The notes below the pieces were generated by a model, which saw nothing but the letters and a program-made list of their open reading frames with translations, was not told where the DNA came from and ran no database searches. Made by a program: the position numbers and the translations under genes. Positions 23,701 through 34,285 of a stretch of 64,000 nt of DNA are shown here, one piece after another; positions within the stretch are counted from its first letter, which is position 1; each line of letters opens with the position of its first letter. Source of the DNA: Limnomonas spitsbergensis (taxonomy: Eukaryota > Chlorophyta > Chlorophyceae > Chlamydomonadales); contig JAYJMM010000029.1 in assembly GCA_037349105.1 (NCBI GenBank), positions 682,001 to 746,000 of the forward strand. Reading direction: 5' to 3'.

Positions 23701-24619
23701 ATGGGTTACCTCAGCAGCCTGCCACCTGGCTGCTTCTACCACGACGACGTCTGGCTCTCGGGGTAGGTTGCAGGGCTCCCTTGTTTTGGTGGGTGTGCCG
23801 GACTTGGTTGGCCGGCCGCCGGGCGGTAAGGGCACGGAAGGCAGCGGGAAGGTGCCTGCTGTTTGGCTAGGCGGCAGCTCCTGCAGCAGGCACCTTTCTG
23901 CACCAGGCGCACTCGGCTGTCGGCTGTTATGTATCTGAAGTGTAGCTCAGGCACCCTTAAACAAACTTTGATGAACAAGTGTTGAGATCAGACATTGGTG
24001 AGCCGATTTTGAGATCAAACAATCATGAGCCGGTTTTGAGGTCAGACATTGGTGAGCTGGTTTTGAGATCAAATGTTTTTGAGAGCCGCTTTCGGTGCAG
24101 CAGGGATTGGCAGTGACCAGTGTCTTTCATAGTTCGTGCCAGGCCAACTTTGATGTTTGCCAGACGGCCACACCTGGGCCAATGGGGACCAAACTATGAC
24201 TACGATGATTGGCTGGTTCTAGAAGCGGGACTCATTGATTGAGTTGATTGGATTGAGCCAGGCGGTAGGTCATTAAGAAAGGAACCAGCAAGGGCTCTAC
24301 TTGCCAAACATGATTTAGCTTTGCCTCTTCCACTCTGCTCTTCTCACCTATTCCATGCTCATTGCCACCCTGCCCTTAAACAAAGGAGGGCATGTCCCAC
24401 AGGGGTGGAAACGCTTCCGGGATTTCACTTTTCCACCCACCCACACACGTATGCAGGTACCTCCACAAGTCTGGCATCAAGCGGTACTTCATGTACGGGA
24501 TGCCTTTGCCGCGGCATGGATCGCATCATACCAACCTGAGCATCCACTCCGACTCCAACACCCAGATAGAACACCAACTGCCATGCGTGAAGCATTTCAA
24601 TTATTTCAAACCTGTGTGA
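20752..24619 (+). CDS. Membrane-anchored glycosyltransferase-like (GT-A-like)
   Basis: Five phase-consistent exons: 20752-21006, 21878-22050, 22783-22849, 23452-23762 and 24457-24619; 322 residues. A short cytosolic N-tail is followed by one hydrophobic anchor (residues ~22-44), so a type II Golgi/ER protein is inferred. The luminal part opens with VVLAMGTMGGRANYLPDHL and then LIISINKGD, consistent with the first strand and loop of a nucleotide-sugar-binding fold. Residues 166-169 are VDDD before CWYPPN, a DxD-like metal/nucleotide-sugar motif. FYHDDVWLSGYL (~260) is a second acidic motif seen in several uncharacterised glycosyltransferases. The protein ends with a short basic/His segment. 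Donor and acceptor sugars are unknown. The start is uncertain: the frame is open upstream to 20515. Intron 4 holds a MITE-like copy and a 27-bp repeat. Confidence 0.68.
23978..24088 (+). repeat. 27-bp tandem repeat
   Basis: About four degenerate copies of a 27-bp unit around TTTTGAGATCA and ATTGGTGAGC in intron 4 of the glycosyltransferase-like gene. Confidence 0.75.
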
Positions 24620-25774
24620 ATTCATCAGTTGCCCCAGAGTGTTGTGTTTACACGTCTGTTTGTGTGGGAGGTGTGGTTGGTGTAGTGGTGTGTACGGTCC
24701 TTCTTAGGCGCTCCAAACCGCTTCAGTGTGCTCGTTGTTGGAGTGAGTGTTATGGGGGCTCCCCCTCCTTCTTTGTGCAATGATTCCTCTTTCAGGGCTG
24801 AGGGATCCACCTCCTGGGCAGGGCGTCGACCCTGCATTGCCCCCTCACGTAATGGCTCAGGATGCGAGCTGTAGATTCAATGTCCAGTTGGTTGCCATGA
24901 GGGGCTGCCTGGCTGGTATGGCAGTCAGACACGCCGGCCGAAGGTGCATTTAATTTGTCCCAGTACTGGCCATCAACCTGAGGTTGATCTCTGGTACCCT
25001 GCTGGTCAGGACAATGTAGTTGCCAGAAATTTTTATGCACGTCAGCACTCCCTCCTCTGAAACTCTGATGTGGTTTCAGGGGGTACTGCGTGACTGCGTC
25101 TGCAAATATTGTTTTGCTTGTGATATACAGTGAGTGTTTTAATTAGTGGACTGCGAGTTGGACTGGTTCAAAAATACACTGTTTCAAAATTGGCCTGAGG
25201 CTGGGCAGTTGCCATGCTCAAAAGTCTCAAAGGAGCGTGTAATACGAACTGAGCCGGAATGTTGACAGCACTGGCTGGGCCTTGCCAGTCATGAAAGTCA
25301 TGCAGGATGAGAGGTCGAGAGGAAGGAGTTCTTGTTTATCTCTATCTAGTGCTCACATCGTCAGAGGGGCCTGTGTGAGCTGGTAATCATTTTGGCGACA
25401 TTTGGAATGTGAGACTGACATCTCAGCCTCGGGACCCTGAGACGCAGCAACGGCGGAGAAGTGGGAGAACAGCATGGTCATGCCGGTCAGCGGGGACTGG
25501 ACTGAACTCATGCAATACTCCGCTGGAGTGTGGGGGAAGTCCAGCTTCTGCAAAGCATCCTTCGACACAAATGTATTCCATTTAAAGCGCATTGTTCCCA
25601 TTGACCTTGAACGCATTGCACATCGACAGAGACAGTCAGGGTTGAAGAGTAACACCAACGCGAACTATTCGCTCGCTCATTATTACGCACTTTCCACAGA
25701 CTTCAAAACACTGCGTCCAAATTGATCATAATATTGTTTGAAAGTCACACCTGACGGTGTGAGACTCTTGAAAA
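24620..25774. other. Intergenic, no gene seen
   Basis: Between the glycosyltransferase-like stop and the LIMR start. No repeat family member or coding exon was recognised. The LIMR promoter should lie in the right half, but no motif could be assigned. Confidence 0.45.
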
Positions 25775-28700
25775 GTGGCTTTACCAGCGGGTTTCAACTG
25801 GTTCCTAATTCTGGTGTCCGTCATCGTCACCCTCTTGGTGGTCCTCTCCAATGTGTACGTCTTGATTCACTACAGCCATCCGGAGGATAAAAACCAGGCA
25901 AGGCGCTGCCTCAGCAAGGAGACCCCAACAGGCATGCAGGAACACGCCAGGTCAAACCCTATCTTCCTTGTTTCTGCGCAGGCATGGGTACCCAAAATTG
26001 TCATTGTTTCTGGCTTGACCATAGCTGTCCTGGCCGTGCTCATGTACCCTCTGGACATAGCCAACAAAGCGGCATGCTCTGCGGCTCTGTCTCCGACAGC
26101 ATGCACCTACACCCTCCCCATGTACACCCTTTGGATGGCAGCCTTCATCACCATGCTGGTGCTGTCATTCGCCATCATCCCGTTTACAATGTTCTTCTAT
26201 GAGGCGGATAGTGACTTGTGAGTTGGCAGGGTCAGCACTGAGGGGAACTGCGGGCATGCCCCATGGTGGTTACTTGCGTGCACAAGTACAGAACAGTTGA
26301 CTTTGTAATAACAACAGTGGCATGAGTGACAGATGAGGTGTAAGAGTGTGGACAAGATTTGAATGAGGGCATGAGATTACATGGGGACGTGGGGTTTGAA
26401 TGAGGATAGATGAGTTGCACGAGGGCACAAGGGTTGAATGAGGGTATAAGAATTGCAAAGGAGTGTGCTTATTTCACTTGTTTGAATTACAATTCCGATG
26501 AGGTTGATATACCCACATTCAAAATTTCCTGAAGTCCATATTCGTAACTTCTCCCCTGCTCAGCACTTGGTTCCAGAAGTGCAAAGGCGCGTTTGCGTAC
26601 ACTCTGCTCATGATGGTCATCGTGGGACTCATCATTGGCATCATGTATGGTGAGGCCCACTGCTTAGTTCAGGATGCTTCCGCTACAACTCAGCTACATC
26701 ACATGTTGAGGGCCGATGTTAAGTTGAGGATGCTTCAGCTACAATTCAGCTACATCAAGGCCTTCAGCCGTGTGGGCCAGGCCCTGCTGCTTGGGCCACC
26801 GCCCGAAGGCCGGTCCTGGTTTGGTCCACAACAGGACGGATAAGTTGTGGTGGCTACCCAGCGGCCTGCCAATAATAATATTGAGTGCACCCAAATATGC
26901 ACTGATGAGGCGGTACTCCCAGGCCAACTGTGGCGCATGAGCAGTCCCATGTTCAGGTAGGGACATCCCCGCGATGTCACGGACTGTTTCCATCGTCACC
27001 GCTGGACTCAGCCCTGCCTTGTCCTCCAGGCCTGTTGACGAGGATTCTCAACAGAAAAAAACATAAAACTTCAAAAAACCATTGAGTTACAGAAATCAAT
27101 GGTTTTTTGAAGTTTTATGTTTTTTCCAGCAGCATATCCATCCTGCTGTCTCGCGTGGCTGGACGCCTGGAATTGGGGCATCCCCCCCCCTACTCCCCTT
27201 GTCAGCTCTGCTCAAACTCTCTCCCCCTACCTCCCCCCTCCCTTCCAGCCCTCATCGGCTATGTGATCTGGGACGTCCAGCTCCTCACCTCAGGCACGCT
27301 GCCCCTGGCCAGCCTCGCCACCTACACTGCCACGAGAGGCTACGGCTACCCTTGCATTCTCATCCCAACCACCAACGTCTCCAGCACCATCTTCCCGCCG
27401 GCGCCCCCGTCCGGAGAGCCCCCCCCACCACCTCCATCGCCACGGCCGCCGCCGCTGCCGCCGCCACTCCCGCCCTCTCCCGCGCCCTGGCCGCCTGGGG
27501 AGGTTCCACCCAGCCCCCCTGCTCCCCCCTCGCCCCCTCATCCTCCCCCGCCGCCTCCCGGCCCGCCCATGGGGTCATTTGCAACCCTACAGGTACCCAT
27601 CCCCGATCAGTCATTAGCAAGTAGTAAAAATTGTTCATATCAAACTTGTATTGTATTTTTATTAGGACGTGACGGAGGACCTGGGACAGGCCGCTGGGCA
27701 GCCACCTCGGGGCGGATGGGCACCAAGATTTGACCAGCCTGCGGCTGGTGCCCCTAGCTGCAGGGCTTGATGCACCAGGTCTTCACAGCCGTAGGCCGTG
27801 ATGTAGGTGAATTGTAGCTGACGAATTCTCAAGCAAATAGACAGTGCATCCCACCCAGGAGGCGCCCGCTACACACCAGGCCTCATCTCATGGAATGTAT
27901 TGCCAAACTTGTGTGCCTAAATCTTCCAACAAACCCTCTGATCCCGTCTCTGTGGCTGATTTTGTAGCCGAATGTGTTGCTGATTGTGTAGCTAAATTCC
28001 GAGCTGGATTTTTATCTGCCTTTGTAGCTGACTGTGTAGCTGACTTTGTCGCCAACTTGCTAGCTGACTTTCCTAACTGAAGCCTCCTCCATCTCCCCCC
28101 TTGATACCCTCCTCCCCCCCTATCTCATGCATGCTCTCCCCCTTGTAGTGTATTTCAAACCTCCCTGACAGCACCATGATCAAGACCTCGGTGTTTAAAC
28201 AGCGCGTGTCCCTCCTGGTTTACATCATCGCCATCCAGTCCATCATAGGTGAATAGGGGTCCAGGCTACAAGGCCGCACAAATATAGTTAAAATGTGGCT
28301 GTGCCACGATGAAAGATTCTCCGAGGCTGGTCATCATGGTTGCATCATCACCACCCAGTACATCATTGGTGACCAGGCCCTGAGGGTTATATTTCCAGCT
28401 ACAAGTCAACCAAATGTACCTGAACTTCAGCTGAACTGTAGCTAGACTGTGGCGGAGCTGCAATGAAATAAACTGCGAGGGTGGTGTGCATCATCGCCAT
28501 CCGGTCTGCAATACGTGCCCAGGTTTCCTTTTAGTGTGGATCAGCAACGACTCAGCTACAGCTCAGCTACCTACCGGCCTACTGCCGGAGGCAGCCTACG
28601 AGGCCTGCCGTGCTGCTTGGGCCTCCGGCCATAGGCTGGTCTAGGTTTTGTCCCAATTGGGCCGTTGGCAGCCGTGGGACCGCACGCTACAAGGTGGACT

Positions 28701-31700
28701 CATGGCAGGAAAAAGAGAACAGCTCCCGCCTGCCCCCCTTGACCTCCCCCCCTGCCATTTGCCTCTCCTGCCTAAACCCTTCAGCCCTGACCCTCAACCC
28801 TGTGCCCCCCTTGACCTCCCCCCCTGCCCCCTGCCTCTCCTGCCTAAACCCTTCAGCCCTGACCCTCAACCCTGTGCCCCTCTTGACCTCCCCCCTGCCC
28901 CCCGCCTCTCCTGCCTAAACCCTTCAGCCCTGACCCTCAACCCTGTGCCCCTCTTGACCTCCCCCCCTGCCCCCTACCTCTCCTGCCTAAACCCTTCAGC
29001 CCTGACCCTCAACCCTGTGCCCCTCTTGACCTCCCCCCTGCCCCCCGCCTCTCCTGCCTAAACCCTTCAGCTCCGACCCTCAACCCTGTGCCCCTCTTGA
29101 CCTCCCCCCTGCCCCCTACCTCTCCTGCCTAAACCCTTCAGCTCCGACCCTCAACCCTGTGCCCCTCTTGACCTCCCCCCCTGCCTCCCGCCTCTCCTGC
29201 CTAAACCCTTGAGCCCTGACCCTCAACCCTGTGCCCCCCGGATTCAGGCTGGCTCCTGTTCATGGTGTTTGCCGGCGTGGGCATGTTTGCTGCGCCCATC
29301 AGCTGGGTCCAAGAGTTCATTTCACGCCCGCGCTCCACTATCACCAAGTCTGAGTACATGCGGCGCGGCCGGCTAGTGTTCCAACGGGCCAAGGAGTGTG
29401 TGGTGAGCGCCGCAGGGTTAAGGGGTTTATAAGTGTGAAGTGAGACTAGCAGCGTTTAGGATTTAGGAGTCTTTGGTGAGTGCCAGTGATCAGGGGGTCC
29501 CAGGTTTAGGAGTGTATGGTGCATGGTGAGAGCCACAGGGTTTAGGAGTGCGTGGTGAGAGCCACTATTTTTGAATCCACTCATGCGGCATTGCAGTTAC
29601 GTCCTTTCCTAGGAGCCGATGGGACTTGGTGCAGGCAGGCCCATGGCTGGTGCCACCGGACGTATGCCTTGGTAACCATTGTTTCTTTATCGTGACTCAG
29701 CTTCGTGTCAGCTACACTCCAGCCTCTGGCCAGATGCCCCATTTGTGGCCAGCTATGCTGCTTTGGCCACCAACCTTAGGCCGGTCCAGGTTTTGGTCCC
29801 AAGCGGGCCTTTGGCGGGCGCAGGTCGGCCTGCCAAAGGTGGACTCGTAGCCGAAAAAAGAAACACTGAAGTTCACCAGGGGGGGAACTAAATTGCGTGG
29901 ATTGGGGTCCCCTCTGGTAACGAGGCTGTAGTCCGCAGGCCAGTATTCCCTAGCTTATTGTACCGTGGCGAATCTTGCCTTTTGGCCTTTGTTTTAGAAT
30001 TTTTAATATATACCCCCCCCCCCCCTAAACTGGCCCCCTAATCGTGGCATCATCACAGCCGCCCCCCTCCAGGGTGGGGTCTGCTGCTTGCAAGAAGTAG
30101 CCCGGGTCAGCAGAGGTGTGTGTCTGGCTGGTCGCCAAAGTGGCCTGCCAAAGGTGTACCCTTGGCTCCAGTCACTCTGGAATGCACACCAGTGCATGTG
30201 TCAGGCTGCCTACGGCTCCAACTGTGGCACCACTACACCAGCCCTTATCTCTGAAAAGTGGCAATCCAGGGCTTGATACTGTTGGACCTGGCTGATAGCC
30301 TCAGTGTTGTATGAGGTATTGAGGTCATATCCTGGTGACGTCTGATCTTTGTGACAATTTACGTATCCCCGGCGGCTCCTGGCAAGAACTTATCGAACCT
30401 TAAGTGTGGGCTCATGAAAAACACCTCTTGCTACCTTCGTTTATTGGCAAGATGCTCCCCCTTCATGACTGCCGGGACTCTGCGGCTGCGTACCTGTGCC
30501 TGCTGTTGTCCTTCGTTGCTCAGCTGGTTGCATGCCCCGCTGGCTGCGTGCAGAACATGTTAGGAAAGCAAGGCAAGCATTGGCAGTGGCATGCTCCCCC
30601 ACTGGCCTGGTGGCATGCCCCCTCACTGGCCTCACCGCCCCAATGGCATGCCCTCTCACAGGCCTCACCACCCCAGTGGCATGCCCCCTCACTGCCTCTG
30701 TGGCATGCCCCTCACTGCCTCTGTGGCATGCCTCTCACTGCCTCTGTGGCATGCCTCTCACCGCCCCAGTGGCATGCCTCCTTGCTGCGAGCAGAACATG
30801 GCCAGCTTGTTGCGCAAGCAGGACAAGGACCGGAGGTGGCGCAACAACTACAAGAAGCTGGAACGGGAGGTGAACTCACTGGAGGAGGATGAGTACCAGC
30901 TGGAACGGGTGTACCCGCAGGTATTTACACTTCAGTAGATATAGAGTCAGACTCCCCGCGTGTGCAAGCCTGCTAGTGTTTGACGGCTGAGTGCGGGGTT
31001 TAGGGTTCAGGGGACGCGAGAGGTGTGGCGGGTGCGGCGCTGTGCAGTTTTGTTTGCCTCGCACCCCAAAGGCGTTGAAGGCGAGGACAAAACGGTTACG
31101 AACCCTGCGCCCAGGATGCATGATGCAGGCGGGGGGGGGGGGCGGGCAGGCGCAGCATTTACCCATCACCCCACTCCCTCACACCTCATTCCGCACCCCG
31201 TCACTCCCCACTCCCTCACACCCCATTCCCCACCCCGTCCCCACTCCCTCACACCCCATTCCCCACTCCCTCACACCCCATTCCCCACCCCGTCCCAACT
31301 CCCTCACACCCCATTCCCCACCCCGTCCCCACTCCCTCACACCCCATTCCCCACCCCGTCCCCACCCCGTCCCCACCCCATTCCCCACCCCATTCCCCAC
31401 CCCGTCCCAACTCTCTCACACCCCATTCCCCACCCCGTCCCAACTCCCTCACACCCCATTCCCCAACCATCACCCCACTCCCTCACACCCCATTCCCCAC
31501 CCCGTCCCCACCCCATTCCCCACCCCATTCCCCACCCATCACCCGACTCCGTCACACCCCATTCCCCACCCCGTCACTCCTCGCCCATCACCCCATCACT
31601 CCTCACCCATCACACCTCACACATCACCCCTAACCCATCACACCTCACTCCTCTCACCTCTCGCATCACCCTTCACAGGGCGAGGATGGCGAGTCCCGCT

Positions 31701-34285
31701 GGGTCCTGTTCATCCTGGGCTTCTACTTCATGGGCCTAATGGGCATTCTGGGCGTCCTCCTCTCCCTGGCATGGGTCGCACACATCGCCCTGTACATGCT
31801 GCCGGTGACGGGGCCGGTGTCGCCCATGCTCAACGCGGCCTTTGTGGCGCTGGATAGGACCTGGGCACTGCTGGGGGTCCTCTTCTTCAGCCTGTTCTGC
31901 CTCTACTTGATGGGTGAGCGGGCCGCAGGGTTGACGGTTCGCGACTCGCGACTGTAGGTGGCACCTCGCGGCGTAGGGGATGTGTGGCGATGTATGCGGT
32001 CTCGCTCTTTGGTTGCATTGTTTCTTTTTTCGTGATTCAGCTACATGTCAGCTACACTCCAGCCTCTGGCCGGACGCTCATGTAGCAGTGACCAGGGAAC
32101 GGGCCACCTCAACCATGCATGATGCATTTAGTGCTCAGGGTATAAGTTGAGTCCCTACACCCTAATTCCTAGTACACCCTAAACCTGCCTTCTGAGCCCT
32201 CCTCTCTCCCTGGCTACCCCTGCAATGGTGGTCAGTGGTCATGAAGGGTTAAGGTTGATCTTCAGCTCAACAGACCCAGGCCTCTCTCTCTCCCTTGGTG
32301 CACTTCCTAAGGTGGCCTTGAAGGTTTTAGGTTGACCTGGTTTATCCAGAACCCTGAAAGTCTGAACCCTAAGGCTTTCTCTATTGACTGGTCCTCTTTC
32401 AAAAGGGGTCATTTAGGGTTTTGGGGTCAACTAACCCTGGAACCTGAACCCTGTACCCTGCAGTCGTGGCTATGAAGGGAAAGGGTTCATTCTAACCCCT
32501 TCACCTGTACCCTGAACCCTGCAGTTGTGGCTCTGAAGGGAAAGAGTTCATTTAAACCCCTTGACCTGTACCCTGAACCATGCAGTTGTGGCTCTGAAGG
32601 GAAAGGGTTCATCTTAACCCCTCCACCTGTACCCTGTCCCCTGCAGTTTTGGCTATGAAGGGAGAGGGTTCATCTTAAACCCTCCACCTGTACCCTGTCC
32701 CCTGCAGTCGTGGCTATGAAGGGCAATTTCCTCCTGGGCCTCAACTTCGTCATCATCAAGCTCTATCCCATGCGCGCCGGCGCCACGCAGATCAGTAGCT
32801 TGTTGGTCAACACGGGCATCATCGTCGTCATGGCGCCCGCCATCCTGCAGTTTTGCGCGCAGGCGTTTGGGCAGTACGCCAGCAACAGCGACATCTTTGA
32901 TATCTTTGGGGTACAGGTGCGGGGCGGGGGGGGTATGCTGTTCGTTTTACGAAATCTCGCTTTCTGTATTTTTTGTATTCATCGATGAGAGGACGAGCGT
33001 CAGTGAGGAAAGGGGGGCAGATATGAGGGAGAGGCAATTTAGGTTACTGATTTTGGTATTTGCTTCAGGGACCCGCATAATTGGGATGACACAGAGCTTA
33101 TGGTACAGTGCGCTCCAGACCACTTTCAGCAGGCCTCTGGGCAGCTGCCACTAGGCCGATGGGGACCAAACCTTGACCGGACTACCACTGTTGGCCCCAA
33201 GCAGCAGGTGCCTTGCTGAGCCTAGGCCCCATGGTCGTAGGCCGTGATGTAGCTCATGCACCCTATGAAATAGGCAGTGCTGCCTCGCTGGATCCATGTC
33301 GGAAGGGCTTAGATCTGCAGCAACTATTGCCTCGTGCACTGCTTGACGTAGCTGAGTTATAGCCAAGGCACCCAGAATTTGACAGATGTTTGAATATTTT
33401 CCCTGCTTCCAGGTTGGATACCTGATCGGGATATCCTGGCTCTACTCCAACAACTTCTTCCTGTACTGCATGCTGGGCATCATGGCCATCAGCTCCATGA
33501 TGATGCTCTTCCGGGGGACAAAGCAGTGGGAGCGGAAAAAGTGGGTTGGCATCACAGAGCATCTTTGAGCAGCCCTGCACCTTTATCCGCATGATGCGCT
33601 CATCCTCATCCGTGGGACAAGGCAGTGGGGGGGGTAGAAGTGGGTGGGTGTCAGGAAGGATCTTGAAGCAGCGATGCATCATGAATGCATATCATGAATC
33701 AACTGCATCATCAAAGGCATCAAAGGCATCCTGCCCATCAGCTTGGTGTTGATGCTCCTCTGCGGAATAAAACGGTGGGAGCGGAAAAACGGGTTTGCCA
33801 CAAGAAGATGAATCTGGCAGAATGAAAGCACGCATGGTTATGCATTTGCTCTACGTATTCTCGTTTCACCCACTCTGACAGTTGGGTTTAGGCCGTGTGA
33901 ACGGCAAGTTTTCTGTGAGAGCACTTGGCTCAGCGCGTGAGGGCAGGGTGTCCCATCCACCCTTTGAACAGGACCCTGAGGAATCTGGATTTCGTCCCGT
34001 CCACATGCTATTTTATTCTGCCCCACCTAGTCCCCTCTGTATCCTCTTCACAACATCATTGTTCTGGTCATGCCTGCATGTTATCCTGCCCACTTGCCCT
34101 GCCTGCATAGCTCCCCAGGATCTTGTTGGCAGCATGATGATGATGCTCATAAGGTTTGCATGATGATAGCCTCATACGGTTTGATCTTCCTGCATACCTC
34201 TAGATCCCCTTCACAAGTTCACAGCATGATCATGATGCTCGTATGATTGTGCAGGCCGAATGATGTGTACATGGAGGACGACTGA
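25775..34285 (+). CDS. LIMR/LMBR1-like multispanning membrane protein
   Basis: Eleven exons: 25775-25897, 25982-26217, 26564-26649, 27249-27592, 28149-28248, 29248-29402, 30795-30920, 31679-31913, 32708-32916, 33413-33540, 34255-34285; 590 residues, all phases consistent. The family was recognised from its order of landmarks: N-terminal helix ending YSHPEDKNQ, then AWVPKIVIVSGL, MYPLDIAN, FFYEADSD, ISRPRSTITKSEY, a charged coiled-coil stretch (WRNNYKKLEREVNSLEED), VERVYPQ-like LERVYPQ, LAWVAHIALY and QFCAQAFG. The members resemble the lysosomal cobalamin exporter LMBRD1 and plant LIMR proteins. About nine membrane segments are visible; transport or receptor function is unproven. Exon 4 inserts a Pro-rich linker of about 58 residues (~198-256) in a loop. 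Intron 1 would be an 84-nt GC-AG intron that is open in frame; family alignment favours its removal. The exon 6-7 join is the least certain. Confidence 0.86.
27056..27125. repeat. Perfect 30-bp inverted repeat in LIMR intron 3
   Basis: Arm 27056-27085 is the exact reverse complement of 27096-27125, with a 10-base loop. It lies 123 bases upstream of the exon 4 acceptor and contains A6/T6 runs. Confidence 0.9.
28735..29240 (+). repeat. 70-bp pyrimidine-rich minisatellite before LIMR exon 6
   Basis: About seven copies of a 70-bp unit containing CTTGACCTCCCCC, TCTCCTGCCTAAACC and CTGACCCTCAACC end a few bases before the exon 6 acceptor (29246-29247). Each unit is C/T-rich on the sense strand. 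Confidence 0.92.
31160..31665 (+). repeat. C-rich CACCCCATTCCC repeat before LIMR exon 8
   Basis: About 500 bp of degenerate CTCCCTCACACCCCATTCCCC-type units of varying length lead directly into the exon 8 acceptor at 31677-31678. The sense strand is nearly purine-free. Confidence 0.9.
32461..32728 (+). repeat. 61-bp array of splice acceptors
   Basis: Exact 61-bp periodicity: CAG at 32461, 32522, 32583, 32644 and 32705, each followed by T(C/T)GTGGCT or a close variant and ATGAAGGG or CTGAAGGG. The fifth is the true acceptor of LIMR exon 9; the first four are decoys that reproduce about 20 bases of exon start. Confidence 0.95.
33106..33279 (-). mobile_element. MITE-like interspersed element copy
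   Basis: A 174-bp copy in inverse orientation within LIMR intron 9. It begins CAGTGCGCTCCAGACCAC and ends with GATGTAGCTCATGCACCC then ...AGGCAGTG. The internal landmarks GGGACCAAACCTTGACCGG and GTCGTAGGCCGTGATGTAGC are shared with more than 20 other copies in the window. Confidence 0.7.

Noticed and set aside
27940..28080. VADFVAECVADCV-type short frame as a peptide gene
   Set aside because: A degenerate 12/24-bp GTAGCTGAC repeat inside LIMR intron 4.
30991..31857. Long plus-strand frame rich in PHSPPRPHS
   Set aside because: Mostly the C-rich intronic repeat; only the last part overlaps true LIMR exon 8, in a different frame.
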